In this document: piece after piece, positions 37,612 to 47,408 of the stretch
How positions within the stretch are numbered: position 1 is the stretch's first letter
Layout of the letters: the number at the start of each line of letters is the position of its first letter
Assembly: GCF_001898115.1 (NCBI RefSeq)
Contig: NZ_MKSQ01000007.1
Span: 1-64,000 of the forward strand
DNA from: Allobosea sp. 67-29
GTDB lineage: Bacteria; Pseudomonadota; Alphaproteobacteria; Rhizobiales; Beijerinckiaceae
DNA length: 64,000 nt
Direction: 5' to 3'
Notes under the pieces: model-generated
What the model was told of the DNA's origin: nothing
The model's input: only the letters and a program-made list of their open reading frames with translations
The model's database searches: none
Position numbers and translations under genes: made by a program

Positions 37612-39030
37612 TCAGCCCAGCGACATCGTCAACGGCGGCTTGACCTCGGGCGGCAGCGGCGAAGTGTAGCCCTCCTTGCCGAGCCTTGCCTTGTGGTCGG
37701 CCTTCGCCGCTTCCATCAGGGCGGGATCGCTCAACACGGCCGCGCCGGTTGCGGCCATCGCTTTGGCGACATGCACCATGGCCTTGTGAGCGGCCGGCGC
37801 CTTGCCCTGCGCCACGACCTGCCAGGTGTGGAAGGGGGTGCCGAGCGCGACCGTCGGCGCATGGGCTTGCACGGTCGGAACGGCCCAGCTCACATCGCCG
37901 ATATCGGTGGAGCCGATCGCCGGGTTGCGCTTGGCATCGCGCGGCACCAGGAAATCGGCCAGCGGCGTGCCGCTGTCCTGCATCCCGACGGTGCGCCAGA
38001 TCGCGGCGATATCCTGCGGCGAGAGCGTCTTGCGGATCTCCTCGGCGAAGGCCTTGTCGGCATCGTCGAAATGTGGCGGGCCGAGCTCTTCCATCACCTT
38101 GTGCATGGCTTCTTCGAGCGGCGTGTTGGCGACGAGGTCGGAGACGGCGCTGACAATGCGCATCTCCATCTTGGTTTCCGTCATCAGCGCTGCGCCTTCG
38201 GCGATCTTCTTCACGCGCTGCACGAGCTCGAGCATGCCGCGCAGGTCGCGGGCGCGGATCGAGTAGCGGACGCGGGCATGGGCCTGGACGACGTTGGGCG
38301 CGATGCCGCCGGTGTCGAGCAAGGCATAGTGCACGCGCGCATCGCTCGGCATGTGCTCGCGCATGTAATTGACGCCGACATTCATCAGCTCGACGGCGTC
38401 GAGCGCCGAGCGGCCGAGATGCGGCGCGGCGGCAGCATGCGAGGCCCGGCCGGTGAAGACGAAATCGGCCCGGGTATTGGCCAGCGCCAGCGCCGGGGCG
38501 ACTTCCCAGAAGCTCGACGGGTGCCAGGAAATCGCGACGTCGGCGTCGTCGAAGGCGCCGGCGCGGACCATGAAGGCCTTTGCCGCGCCGCCTTCCTCGG
38601 CCGGGCAGCCATAATAGCGCACGCGGCCCGGAATCTTGTTCTCGGCCAGCCAGTCCTTCATCGCGACGGCGGCGAGCATGGCGGCGGAGCCGAGCAGGTT
38701 GTGGCCGCAGCCATGGCCGTGTCCTCCGGCCTCGATCTCCTTGTGCTCGGCGACGCCGGCTTCCTGCGACAGGCCGGGCAGGGCGTCATATTCGCCGAGG
38801 AAGGCGATCACCGGGCCACCTTCGCCCGCTTCGCCGACCACTGCGGTCGGGATGTCAGCGACGTTCTCGGTGACGCGGAAGCCCTGGTGCTTCAGCTCGG
38901 CAATATGCTCGGCGACGGAGCGCTTCTCGGTGTAGCAGACCTCGGGCATGCCCCAGACCCGGTCGCTGAGGGCGATCAGGCGGTCCTTGTTCGCGTCGAC
39001 ATGCCGCCAGAGGTCGTTTCGATTGTCCAT
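37612..39030 (-). CDS. M20-family amidohydrolase, AbgB-like
   Basis: A 472-residue metallopeptidase of the M20D group, closest in pattern to aminobenzoyl-glutamate hydrolase subunit B. GEYDALPGLSQEAG, GHGHGCGHNLLGSAAMLAA and CPAEEGG supply metal-binding residues; the dimerisation domain starts near FTGRASHAAAAPHLGRSALDAVELMN. The substrate is unknown; N-acyl amino acids or peptides and folate-derived p-aminobenzoyl-glutamate are options. No abgA partner is adjacent. Confidence 0.87.
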   Translation of the reverse strand: MDNRNDLWRHVDANKDRLIALSDRVWGMPEVCYTEKRSVAEHIAELKHQGFRVTENVADIPTAVVGEAGEGGPVIAFLGEYDALPGLSQEAGVAEHKEIEAGGHGHGCGHNLLGSAAMLAAVAMKDWLAENKIPGRVRYYGCPAEEGGAAKAFMVRAGAFDDADVAISWHPSSFWEVAPALALANTRADFVFTGRASHAAAAPHLGRSALDAVELMNVGVNYMREHMPSDARVHYALLDTGGIAPNVVQAHARVRYSIRARDLRGMLELVQRVKKIAEGAALMTETKMEMRIVSAVSDLVANTPLEEAMHKVMEELGPPHFDDADKAFAEEIRKTLSPQDIAAIWRTVGMQDSGTPLADFLVPRDAKRNPAIGSTDIGDVSWAVPTVQAHAPTVALGTPFHTWQVVAQGKAPAAHKAMVHVAKAMAATGAAVLSDPALMEAAKADHKARLGKEGYTSPLPPEVKPPLTMSLG

Positions 39031-39201
39031 GATCTATTGCCTTGTCGGATCGCGGCACGGCTTGCGCCATGGCGATCTATCCCCTTGGGAGGCATCGGTC
39101 CGTCGAAGAGCGGTCTTGCTCCCGACCCGATGCCACGCCACGGCATATGAGCAAGCCGCATGGCTCCCGTCCAGAAGCGCCGCGCATGACAGAGCGGCGT
39201 C

Positions 39202-39612
39202 TCAAGCCTTTTCGGCGAGCAGCGGCTGCGCTGCGAAATCGCTCAGGATCGGGCAGTCCGGCCGGTGGTCGCCATGGCAATGGGCCGCGAGGTGCCGAAG
39301 CGTATCGGCCATGGCCTGCAGCTCCGCCGCCTTGGCCTCCAGGTCGCGGATATGCGCCATGGCCAGCGTCTTCACGTCGGCGCTCGCCCGGCTCCGGTCG
39401 CGCCAGAGCGCCAGCAGGGCCCGCGTTTCCTCCAGCGAGAAGCCGAGGTCCCGCGCGCGCCGGATAAAGCGCAGCGTGTGGATGTCATCCTCCGCATAGA
39501 CGCGATACTGCGCCGCCGTCCGCGAAGCCGGCGCGATCAGGCCGATGCTTTCGTAATAGCGGATCATCTTGGCGCTGACGCCGGTCCGGGCCGAGGCTTC
39601 GCCGATATTCAT
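39202..39612 (-). CDS. cueR: Copper-responsive MerR regulator CueR
   Basis: A 136-residue MerR-family activator of copper export. The winged HTH (MNIGEASARTGVSAKMIRYYE) is followed by a dimerisation helix and a metal loop C-x7-C (CHGDHRPDC) as in Cu(I) sensors. ATG 39612 is one base past the copA stop, so it is translated right after copA in the same operon, and should act on the promoter at 42138-42168. Confidence 0.94.
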   Translation of the reverse strand: MNIGEASARTGVSAKMIRYYESIGLIAPASRTAAQYRVYAEDDIHTLRFIRRARDLGFSLEETRALLALWRDRSRASADVKTLAMAHIRDLEAKAAELQAMADTLRHLAAHCHGDHRPDCPILSDFAAQPLLAEKA

Positions 39613-39613
39613 C

Positions 39614-42109
39614 TCACGCCTCCACCTTGAATCGCCGGAGCCGCAGCGCATTGGCCAGGACGCTGATGCTCGAAAGCGCCATGGCGAGCCCGGCGAAGAC
39701 CGGCGACAGCAGGATACCCCAAACGGGGTAGAGCACCCCCGCCGCGACGGGGACCAGGATGGCGTTGTAGCCGAAAGCCCAGGCGAGATTCTGGCGGATA
39801 TTGGCGATCGTCGCCTTGGACAGCGCGATCGCGCGCGGCACGCCCATGACGTCCCCGGACATCAGCACGACATCCGCACTTTCGATGGCGATGTCGGTGC
39901 CGGTCCCGATGGCGATGCCGACATCGGCCTGGGCGAGGGCGGGGGCGTCGTTGATGCCGTCGCCGACGAAGGCGACCGTTACGCCACCCTTCTGGAGGTC
40001 CTTCACGACGTCTGCCTTGTCGGTCGGCAGCACCTCCGCCCGGACCTCGTCGATGCCGAGCTGGCGCGCGACGGCCGCGGCGGTGCGCTTGTCGTCACCC
40101 GTCACCATCGCGACCTTGAGGCCGAGCTGGTGCAGCGTGGCGATCGCGGCCGGCGTCGTCTCCTTGATCGCATCGGCGATGGCGACGACGGCGGCAAGCC
40201 TGCCATCGATGGCGGCGTAGAGCGGGGTCTTGCCGGCCTCGGCCAGCGCCTGAGCGCGACCGGCAAGGGTCGAAATGTCGATGCCGATCTGCTGGAGCAG
40301 CCGATGGCCGCCGACCGCGACACGCCGGCCTTCGACGGTGGCGGTGACGCCGCGACCGGCGTCGCTGACGAAATCAGCCGGTTCGGCCAGCCCGAGCGCC
40401 TTTTCCTTTGCCGCGGCGACGATGGCCAGCGCCAGCGGGTGCTCGGAGCGATTCTCGGCCGAGGCGATCAGGCGCAACACCTCATTGGGGTCGAAGCCCT
40501 CGACCGGCTCGATATCGGTCAGTTCCGGCTTGCCCTTGGTCAGCGTGCCGGTCTTGTCGAGCGCCACGACCTGCACATCCCGCAACGCCTGCAAGGCATC
40601 GCCTTGCCGGAACAGGATGCCGAGCTCGGCGCCACGGCCAGTGCCGACCATGATCGAGGTCGGCGTGGCGAGACCCATCGCGCAAGGGCAGGCGATGATC
40701 AGCACGGCGACCGCATTGACCAGCGCATAGGACAGCGCAGGGCTGGGGCCAAAGGCGAGCCAGGCGAGGAAGGTCAGAAGGGCGACGCCCATCACCGCCG
40801 GCACGAACCAGAGAGTGATGCGGTCGACCGCGGCCTGGATCGGCAGCTTCGCGCCCTGCGCCGTTTGTACAGTGCGGACGATCTGCGCCAGCAGCGTATC
40901 CGAGCCGACCTTGCGGGCAGTGAAGCCCAGCGCGCCCGAGCCGTTGACCGTGCCGCCGGTGACATGGCTGCCGGCCTCCTTGCGGACCGGGGCGGGCTCG
41001 CCGGTGATCATCGATTCGTCGACGAAGGAGGAGCCCTCCGTGACCTCGCCATCGACCGGCACGCGCTCGCCCGGCCGCAGGATGACGTGGTCGCCAGGGC
41101 GAACCTCCTCGACCGGGATATCGGCTTCGGCGCCGTCGCGCAGGACACGCGCCGTCTTCGGCTGAAGCGCGATCAGGCTGCGGATTGCGGCACCGGTGCG
41201 GCCTTTGGCGCGCGCCTCGAACCAGCGTCCAAGCAGGATCAGCGTCACGATCACGGCGCCCGACTCGAAATAGGTCAGCGCCGTCCCCGCCGGCAGCAGG
41301 CCGGGCAGGAAGGTCGCGGTACTCGAATAGAGCCAGGCCGCGCCGGCGCCGAGCATGACCAGAGTGTTCATGTCGGGAGCGCCCCGCAACAGGGCCGGAA
41401 AGCCCTTGCGCAGGAACACGAGACCCGGCCCGAACATCACGACCGTGGCGAGCGCGAAGGAGAACGCGCGGAGGTTCCATTCGCCGAAGGTGCCGGCGAG
41501 GCCATGGTGCAGGGCAGGGACGAGATGGCCGCCCATCTCGATCACCAGCAGCGGCAGGGTCAGCACGCCGGCGAGGACGACCGAGCGCAGCAGGCGGCGC
41601 TGCTCCTCTTCCTTCACCATCGCCATGTGATCGTGCCGGCCCGCCGCCTGCACCTCCTCCGGCTTCACCGGACTTGCCTCGTAGCCGGCCTTCTCGACGG
41701 CCTTCACGAGCCCGGCGGCGAGATCGCCACCGGCCAGGGCTTTCACGCTGGCGCGTTCGGTAGCGAGATTCACCGTGGCCTCGATCACGCCGGGCACGCC
41801 GCGCAACGCCTTTTCGACATGGCCCACGCAGGAGGCGCAGGTCATTCCCGAGACGGAGAGGTCGATCGTCTGCTCAACCGGTTGGTAGCCGGTCTGGCGC
41901 ACGGCCTCCTCGATCCGCTTCGCGACGTCGCCGCCCTTGGCGAAGGTTACTCGCGCGCGCTCCGTCGCGAGGTTCACCGCAACCGTTTCGACGCCCGGCA
42001 CGGCCGCGATGGCGCGCTCGACCCGGCCGACGCAGCTCGCGCAGGACATGCCTTCCACGCCCATGTCGAGCGTTGCCAGTTCGTCCTTCGTCCTGTCGAT
42101 GACCGTCAT
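39614..42109 (-). CDS. copA: Copper-translocating P-type ATPase
   Basis: Inner-membrane Cu(I) exporter; 831 residues. Two N-terminal heavy-metal domains carry [12 protein letters not shown] and [12 protein letters not shown]. Eight membrane segments are expected; the transport motif CPC ([13 protein letters not shown]) is near residue 473, the phosphorylated Asp in DKTGTLTKG near 520, the HP motif in SEHPLA, and the hinge [10 protein letters not shown]. It is co-transcribed with cueR from a CueR-type promoter. Confidence 0.97.
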   Translation of the reverse strand: MTVIDRTKDELATLDMGVEGMSCASCVGRVERAIAAVPGVETVAVNLATERARVTFAKGGDVAKRIEEAVRQTGYQPVEQTIDLSVSGMTCASCVGHVEKALRGVPGVIEATVNLATERASVKALAGGDLAAGLVKAVEKAGYEASPVKPEEVQAAGRHDHMAMVKEEEQRRLLRSVVLAGVLTLPLLVIEMGGHLVPALHHGLAGTFGEWNLRAFSFALATVVMFGPGLVFLRKGFPALLRGAPDMNTLVMLGAGAAWLYSSTATFLPGLLPAGTALTYFESGAVIVTLILLGRWFEARAKGRTGAAIRSLIALQPKTARVLRDGAEADIPVEEVRPGDHVILRPGERVPVDGEVTEGSSFVDESMITGEPAPVRKEAGSHVTGGTVNGSGALGFTARKVGSDTLLAQIVRTVQTAQGAKLPIQAAVDRITLWFVPAVMGVALLTFLAWLAFGPSPALSYALVNAVAVLIIACPCAMGLATPTSIMVGTGRGAELGILFRQGDALQALRDVQVVALDKTGTLTKGKPELTDIEPVEGFDPNEVLRLIASAENRSEHPLALAIVAAAKEKALGLAEPADFVSDAGRGVTATVEGRRVAVGGHRLLQQIGIDISTLAGRAQALAEAGKTPLYAAIDGRLAAVVAIADAIKETTPAAIATLHQLGLKVAMVTGDDKRTAAAVARQLGIDEVRAEVLPTDKADVVKDLQKGGVTVAFVGDGINDAPALAQADVGIAIGTGTDIAIESADVVLMSGDVMGVPRAIALSKATIANIRQNLAWAFGYNAILVPVAAGVLYPVWGILLSPVFAGLAMALSSISVLANALRLRRFKVEA

Positions 42110-42137
42110 CGCCGCCTCCTTCTTGGTGATGACATCT

Positions 42138-42168
42138 CATATGGGGTTTCCCATGATGGGAAGGTCAA
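42138..42168 (-). promoter_or_regulatory. CueR-type promoter and operator ahead of copA
   Basis: On the minus strand TTGACC (42168-42163) and CATATG (42143-42138) are 19 bases apart, the over-long spacing typical of MerR-family promoters. The spacer contains the dyad TTCCCATCATGGGAA, close to the CueR site ACCTTCC-N6-GGAAGGT. This explains copper-dependent activation of copA-cueR. Confidence 0.88.
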
Positions 42169-42211
42169 GGCCGGGTGCTTGGGCATTTTGCCCAATGCCG
42201 TGCGCCCGGCC

Positions 42212-43309
42212 TCATGGCGTCTCGACAGAGACGCTCTTGATGATGGCATAGACGGGCTTGCCGGCCGCCAGAGCCAGGTTGGCGACGGACCGTGCGGTCA
42301 GTCGGACAGCGAGCGGCTCGCCGCTGCAGTCGAGGCGCAGATGGACGGTACTGCCGCCCTCGCCGGTGCGCGCGCCGATCTCGGCGACGGTCCCGGGCAG
42401 GACGTTCAGCGCGCTGGTGCCTGCCGGCGGCGCGAGGCTGAGCATCACGTCGCTCGCCATTATCCTGACGCGCAGGCGCTGCCTCGGCTGCAGCGATCCG
42501 CGGGCGATGGTGAGCTCGCCTGCGGGCGTCGACAGGCGCGCCAGCCCAAAGGCCTCATCGAAGCCGATGACGTCGGCGGCCAGCATGGAGCTGGCTTCCG
42601 GCGCGCCCGGGCGCGAGGCGAGGTCGATCCGCGACAGGATATCCGCAGTGGGGCCGCAGGCGGCGATCCGTCCGGATTCGACGATCGCGACCGTTGTCGC
42701 GAGCCGTGCGACCTCCGCCAGCGAATGCGAGACATAGACGATCGGGATGCCGGTTTCGTCGCGCAGCCGCTCCAGATGCGGCAGGATCTCGGCCTTGCGC
42801 GCATCGTCCAGCGCGGCGAGCGGCTCGTCCATCAACAGCAGCCGGGGCTGGGCCAGCAGCGCACGCCCGATCGCAACCCGCTGCTTTTCCCCTCCGGAAA
42901 GCGCTCCCGGCCGGCGGGCCAGGAGATGGCCGATGCCCAGCAGGTCCAGCACCATCTCGAGCTCGGCCGGCCTGCGCACCGTTCGGGGCACGAACCAATG
43001 CCCGAAGAGCAGGTTCTGTCGCACGGTCAGATGCGGAAACAGCCGCGCCTCCTGGAAGACGTAGCCGAGCCGGCGCCGATGTGGCGGCAGCATGATGCCC
43101 TTGTCCGTGTCGACCAGGGTCTCGCCCTCCACCCGCACATGTCCGGATTCGGGGCGGATCAGCCCGCCGATGATGTTGACGAGCGAAGTCTTGCCTGATC
43201 CGGACGCGCCGAACAGGGCTGTCAGCCGCCCCTGCGACCGCAGGTCGGCGTCGAGCCGAAACGCGCCGAGCCGGTGCCGGACGGCGATGTCGAGCACGGG
43301 CGCCCTCAT
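42212..43309 (-). CDS. modC: Molybdate ABC transporter ATP-binding protein
   Basis: ATPase of the molybdate importer; 365 residues. Walker A GASGSGKTS near residue 35, signature LSGGEKQRVAIGRALL, Walker B LLLMDEPLAALD, and switch His in VSHSLAEV. The C-terminal MOP-like domain (about 290-365, ISDVMLSLAPPAGTSALNVLPG region) is the molybdate-responsive part of ModC proteins. The ATG overlaps the modB stop (ATGA). Confidence 0.95.
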   Translation of the reverse strand: MRAPVLDIAVRHRLGAFRLDADLRSQGRLTALFGASGSGKTSLVNIIGGLIRPESGHVRVEGETLVDTDKGIMLPPHRRRLGYVFQEARLFPHLTVRQNLLFGHWFVPRTVRRPAELEMVLDLLGIGHLLARRPGALSGGEKQRVAIGRALLAQPRLLLMDEPLAALDDARKAEILPHLERLRDETGIPIVYVSHSLAEVARLATTVAIVESGRIAACGPTADILSRIDLASRPGAPEASSMLAADVIGFDEAFGLARLSTPAGELTIARGSLQPRQRLRVRIMASDVMLSLAPPAGTSALNVLPGTVAEIGARTGEGGSTVHLRLDCSGEPLAVRLTARSVANLALAAGKPVYAIIKSVSVETP

Positions 43310-44004
43310 TCGACAGCGATCCGTCGGCCAACCAGCCGCGCCAGCCATTCGGAGAGCATGAGGGCCGCGACGGAGATGGCGATCGAGATCAGCGTCAGCC
43401 GCATGGCGCCGGTGTCTCCGCCCGGAACCTGCGTAAAAGTGTAGATCGCCGATGGAAGGGTCTGGGTCTCGCCCGGGATGTTGGAGACGAAGGTGATGGT
43501 CGCCCCGAATTCGCCCATGGCCTTGGCGAAGCAGAGGATCATGCCGGCGAGAATGCCGGGCAGGCAAAGCGGCAGCGTCACCGTCAGGAAAACCCAGGCG
43601 GTGTTGGCGCCCAGCGTCGCGGCGGCAGCCTCGAGCTTGCGATCGACCGCCTCGATCGAGAGCCGGATTGCCCGGACCATCAACGGAAAGCCCATCACCG
43701 CGCAGGCGAGCGCCGCCCCGGTCCACCGGAACGAGAAGACGATGCCGAACCAGTCGTCGAGGAACTGGCCGATCGGTCCGCGCCGGCCGAAGCCGATCAG
43801 CAGCAGATAACCCGTCACCACCGGCGGCAGGATCAACGGCAGATGTACCGCCGCATCGAGGATGGATTTCCCCCAGAAGCGCGCCCGCGCCAGCACGAGC
43901 GCGACCGCAACCGCCAGCGGCAGGCTCGCCACCATTGCGGTGCCGGCGACGATCAGGCTCAGCCTGACCGCCGTCCATTCCTCCGGTGAAAGCCAGTGGC
44001 CCAA
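43306..44004 (-). CDS. modB: Molybdate ABC transporter permease
   Basis: Membrane channel of the molybdate importer; 232 residues with about five membrane segments. The EAA loop facing ModC is AAAATLGANTAWVFLTVTLPLCLPGILAG, and AMGEFGATITFVSNIPGETQTLPSAIY is characteristic of ModB. It starts ten bases after the modA stop and overlaps modC. Confidence 0.95.
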   Translation of the reverse strand: MGHWLSPEEWTAVRLSLIVAGTAMVASLPLAVAVALVLARARFWGKSILDAAVHLPLILPPVVTGYLLLIGFGRRGPIGQFLDDWFGIVFSFRWTGAALACAVMGFPLMVRAIRLSIEAVDRKLEAAAATLGANTAWVFLTVTLPLCLPGILAGMILCFAKAMGEFGATITFVSNIPGETQTLPSAIYTFTQVPGGDTGAMRLTLISIAISVAALMLSEWLARLVGRRIAVE

Positions 44005-44014
44005 GCGATACCGC

Positions 44015-44827
44015 TTACGACGAGGAGGCGGGCTTGTTGAGCACGGTGAAGCCCTGCTTCTCGAAGACGGGCTTGGCGGCTGGACTGCGCAGATAGGTCA
44101 GAAGGGCCTGAGCATCGGCGCCGGACGAATCCTTCGTCACCGCGACCGGATAGACGATCGGCGGATGCGAATCCTCGGGGAAGGTCGCGATGACCTTGAC
44201 CTGGGGATCGGCGGCCGCGTCGGTCGCATAGACGATGCCGAGCGGAGCCTCGCCGCGCGAGACCAGCAACAGCGCGGCGCGGACATTGTCCGCCTGCGCG
44301 ATCTTGTCCCGGACCTTGTCCCAGGCGCCGAGCTTCTCCAGCGCCGCCTTGCCGTACTTGCCGGCGGGGACGGAATCGACATTGCCCATCGCCAGACGAC
44401 CGGAGCCGAGTAGGGCTGCCAGGTCCACGCCCGGCTTCAACGCGACATTGGTGGTCGAATCCTTGGCGCCGACGAGCACGATGCGGTTGCCGAGCAGGCT
44501 GACGCGGGTGTCGGACCGGATCAGGCCCTTCTTCGCCAGGTAATCCATCCAGTCGAGGTCGGCCGAGATGAAGAGGTCGGCGGGTGCTCCGCTCTCGATC
44601 TGTTTGGCCAGCGCGCTGCTGGCCGCATATGAGATTCTGGGGGCCGGCTTGCCGCTGGCCTTCGCCCAGTTCGCCGCCGCCTCGTCGAGCGCATTCTTCA
44701 TGCTGGCGGCGGCGAAGACCACGACGCCCTGAGCCTGAGCTTGCGCAGCGCCCGGGTTCGAAGCGAGGCCCAGCGCCAGCGCCATGCCTGTCAGCAGGCC
44801 CATTCCCAGCATTCCCCGACGCATCAT
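44015..44827 (-). CDS. modA: Molybdate ABC transporter substrate-binding protein
   Basis: Periplasmic molybdate-binding protein; 270 residues including a signal peptide (MMRRGMLGMGLLTGMALALG, cleavage near AQAQA). VVVFAAASMKNALDE and SSALAKQIESGAPADLFISAD form the oxyanion site, and GIVYATDAAADPQVKVIATFPEDSHPPIVYP is typical. ATG 44827 with GAGGAGC upstream is preferred over an ATG at 44851, which would place the start codon inside the ModE box. Confidence 0.94.
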   Translation of the reverse strand: MMRRGMLGMGLLTGMALALGLASNPGAAQAQAQGVVVFAAASMKNALDEAAANWAKASGKPAPRISYAASSALAKQIESGAPADLFISADLDWMDYLAKKGLIRSDTRVSLLGNRIVLVGAKDSTTNVALKPGVDLAALLGSGRLAMGNVDSVPAGKYGKAALEKLGAWDKVRDKIAQADNVRAALLLVSRGEAPLGIVYATDAAADPQVKVIATFPEDSHPPIVYPVAVTKDSSGADAQALLTYLRSPAAKPVFEKQGFTVLNKPASSS

Positions 44828-44847
44828 CGTGCTGCTCCTCGCCACGG

Positions 44848-44879
44848 CCATCGCTGTATATGAATGGATATAGCGATGG
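44848..44879 (-). promoter_or_regulatory. ModE-binding site ahead of modABC
   Basis: Inverted arms CCATCGCT and AGCGATGG flank TATAT and ATATA blocks, the pattern of the ModE consensus (ATCGCTATATA-N6-TATATAGCGAT) with a small asymmetry. The site ends 21 bases upstream of the modA ATG, where a repressor would block transcription when molybdate is ample. Confidence 0.82.
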
Positions 44880-45026
44880 TTGCCGTGCGGCGGCGGGCGA
44901 GTCAAGAAGGCGGGGTGCCGTTTTGCCCGGGCGCGGGCTCGCATCCCGCGATGGGACGCTGCCGCCCCGATCACACCGCTGCAGCCGGATGATTTCGAGA
45001 AGGGGTGCGCGGGCGTCGGCGCCTGC

Positions 45027-45533
45027 TCAGCGATGCGGGTGCTTGTGGATAGGGTCGACCCAGTAGACCTCTTCCGGCTTCTCGACCGGGTCGACATCAG
45101 TGATGTTGACCACGACCGCCTCGTTGTCGGAGCGCACCAGGACGCATTGCAGGGGATTTTCAGGGTCGGCGTTGATCTCCTGATGCGGCACGAAGGGCGG
45201 CACGTAGATGAAGTCGCCAGGGCCGGCCTCGGCGACGAACTCCAGCCGCTCGCCCCAGCGCATGCGTGCCTTGCCGCTGACCACATAGATCACGCTCTCG
45301 AGCTCGCCGTGATGGTGCACGCCGGTCTTGGCGTTCGGCTCGATTGCGACCGTGCCGGCCCAGATCTTCTGTGCGCCGACGCGGGCATGGTTGATCGCCG
45401 CCTGCCGGAACATGCCCGGTGTCTGCGCCGTGTTGGCGTCCAGCTGGTCGCCTTTGATCACGCGGACGCCGTCGTGTTTCCAGCGCCGCTCGTCATGGGA
45501 ATGATCGTGATCGTGCGGATGCTCGTGGCTCAT
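45027..45533 (-). CDS. Cupin domain protein with His-rich N-terminus
   Basis: A 168-residue single-domain cupin. Metal ligands are in GVHHHGELESVIYVVSGKARM (motif 1) and PGDFIYVPPFVPHQEIN (motif 2). The first 15 residues (MSHEHPHDHDHSHDE) are a His/Asp-rich tag that could bind metals. Function unknown; cupins range from dioxygenases to sugar isomerases and sensors. It is 200 bases upstream of modA on the same strand but separated by the ModE box, so a functional link with molybdate is not supported. Confidence 0.8.
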   Translation of the reverse strand: MSHEHPHDHDHSHDERRWKHDGVRVIKGDQLDANTAQTPGMFRQAAINHARVGAQKIWAGTVAIEPNAKTGVHHHGELESVIYVVSGKARMRWGERLEFVAEAGPGDFIYVPPFVPHQEINADPENPLQCVLVRSDNEAVVVNITDVDPVEKPEEVYWVDPIHKHPHR

Positions 45534-45617
45534 GGCCGCCTCCTGGGATTTCGAGCCCCCGACGCTCGTGCCGCCCGCTCGACGGAACGGCGCCACGGCT
45601 CCGGGGAATGGTCGCGG

Positions 45618-46475
45618 TCAGCCCTGCTGGGCCGGGCCGGTTGCCACGGGGCGTTCGCCTGCGCCCCATTCGGACCACGACCCGTCGTAGATGGCCCTGG
45701 CCGGCTTGCCGATCATTTCCAGCGCCGTCGAGAGGATGACCGCCGAGACACCTGAGCCGCAGCTCATGATCGACGGCTTGTCCAGGTCGACGCCGGCCTC
45801 ATTGAACAGGCGTGCGATGTCCTCCGGCTCCTTCAACCTCCCGGCGGAAACGAGCTCGGAGGAGGGCAGGTTGAGCGAACCGGGAATATGTCCCGAGCGC
45901 AGTCCCGGCCGCGGCTCCGGGGCCTCGCCGCGAAAGCGGTCTGCCGCGCGGGCATCGACGACCTGGATGGTGTTCGAGGCCGTTGCGCGAGCGACATCGT
46001 CCGCATCGGCGACCGCGGCGTTGTCGAGCCGCGCCGTGAAGCTGCGCGGCTGGCGCGGCTGTGGGGCATCCTCCTCGACCGGGCGGCCCTCGGCGAGCCA
46101 TTTGGGAAAGCCACCGTCGAGGATGACCACGTCGCGCGCACCGAACACCTTGAAAGTCCAGCGCACGCGCGGCGCGGCGAAGAAGCCGAGGCCGTCATAG
46201 ACGACGATGCGCATGCCGTCGCCAATGCCGAGCGCACCGACGGCTGCCGCGAACTCGCGCGCGGACGGCAGCATATGCGGCAGCGGAGAGTTCGTATCCT
46301 TGATCGCGTCGAGGTCGAAATGGACCGCGCCGGGAATACGCCGCACGGCGTATTCCGCCGCTCCGTCGCGCCCTTGTGCGGGCAGGTACCAGGATGCGTC
46401 GACCACGACGATATCCGGCGCGCCGAGCCGTTCGGCCAGCCACTCGGTGGAAACGAAAATGTCTTCGCGGGCCAT
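45618..46475 (-). CDS. sseA: 3-mercaptopyruvate sulfurtransferase (two-rhodanese-domain)
   Basis: Transfers sulfur from 3-mercaptopyruvate to thiols or cyanide; 285 residues. The N-terminal inactive rhodanese domain has WYLPAQGRDGAAEY and ILDGGFPKW. The C-terminal domain holds the catalytic loop SCGSGVSA, whose CGSGV sequence marks mercaptopyruvate sulfurtransferases rather than thiosulfate rhodaneses (CRKGV). Cytoplasmic; it lies between the cupin and alaX genes on the same strand. Confidence 0.92.
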   Translation of the reverse strand: MAREDIFVSTEWLAERLGAPDIVVVDASWYLPAQGRDGAAEYAVRRIPGAVHFDLDAIKDTNSPLPHMLPSAREFAAAVGALGIGDGMRIVVYDGLGFFAAPRVRWTFKVFGARDVVILDGGFPKWLAEGRPVEEDAPQPRQPRSFTARLDNAAVADADDVARATASNTIQVVDARAADRFRGEAPEPRPGLRSGHIPGSLNLPSSELVSAGRLKEPEDIARLFNEAGVDLDKPSIMSCGSGVSAVILSTALEMIGKPARAIYDGSWSEWGAGERPVATGPAQQG

Positions 46476-46526
46476 GCTGCTGTCCTTGCGGTATCCGATA
46501 TTGTCGAGCCGGTATTGTCGAGAGCG

Positions 46527-47243
46527 TCAGGCCAGCGCGATGCGAACGCGCCGGTTCTGCTTGCCCTTCTTCTCGATGTCGGTGACGGCGACAAGGCCGA
46601 TCTCCGCCGTGTTGCGCACATGCGTGCCACCGCAGGGCTGAAGGTCGATATCCCCGATGGAGACCAGGCGGACGCGGCCGGAGCCGCGCGGCGGCTTCAC
46701 CGACATGGTCTTGACCAGGCCGGGATTGGCGTCGAGCTCGGCGTCCGTGATCCAACGCTCCGTGACCTCGGCATTGCGCGCGACGAGCGCGTTGAGCTTC
46801 TCGGACACCTCGGTCTTGTCGAGCCCGCCCTCCGGAATGTCGAAATCGAGCCGCCCGTCGCCGTCGCCGATGGAGCCTCCGGTCACGGGAAAGGGCAGCA
46901 CGACGCTGAGAAGATGCAGGGCCGTGTGGACGCGCATGCGCTTCAGGCGTTTCTCCCAGTCGAGGACGGCCGTCACCGATTCGCCGGGCGCGATGGCCGG
47001 CTGACCTTCGAGCGGAACATGGATCAGGCAGCTCCTGTCCTCCGGATCGTAGATCGTCGTCCCGATGGCGATGATGCCGCCGTCGGCGCGGCGCAGATGG
47101 CCGGCATCGCCGGGTTGGCCACCGCCCGTGGCATAGAAGACCGAGCGGTCGAGGATGACGCCGCCGCGCTCGTTGACGGCGATGATGGTCGCCGGCGTCT
47201 CCTGCAGATAGGCGTCCTGGCGGAACAGCAATTCGGTCGGCAT
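46527..47243 (-). CDS. Alanyl-tRNA editing protein AlaX-M
   Basis: A free-standing editing domain that hydrolyses mischarged Ser-tRNA-Ala (or Gly-tRNA-Ala); 238 residues. The zinc site combines HTALHLL (HxxxH) near residue 100 and the CGGTHV motif near 200. The N-terminal beta barrel (FYATGGGQPGDAGHL) is of the AlaX-M type, so it is longer than AlaX-S. The start at 47243 (MPTELLFRQDAYLQE) matches family length. Confidence 0.92.
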   Translation of the reverse strand: MPTELLFRQDAYLQETPATIIAVNERGGVILDRSVFYATGGGQPGDAGHLRRADGGIIAIGTTIYDPEDRSCLIHVPLEGQPAIAPGESVTAVLDWEKRLKRMRVHTALHLLSVVLPFPVTGGSIGDGDGRLDFDIPEGGLDKTEVSEKLNALVARNAEVTERWITDAELDANPGLVKTMSVKPPRGSGRVRLVSIGDIDLQPCGGTHVRNTAEIGLVAVTDIEKKGKQNRRVRIALA

Positions 47244-47408
47244 GGTCTCATCGTCCGCTGGCGGCGCCGGGGCGCCTTCGCGCGGCAGACTGCACCGATT
47301 GGCGAAAGCTTGCCACCTCATTGGTAGGATAGCGGGGATGACGGCACCGGCCGGCTTCCGGCTTTGCGAGCGAGCGTCTAGATCACGGTCTCGACCTTCG
47401 GAGCCGCC

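Noticed and set aside
39569..43198. A plus-strand open frame of about 1,200 codons opposite copA and modCB
   Set aside because: The minus strand carries complete CopA and ModC motifs, and the plus-strand product is a low-complexity Arg/Gly/Asp/His sequence with no domains. Such shadows are expected in GC-rich codon use.
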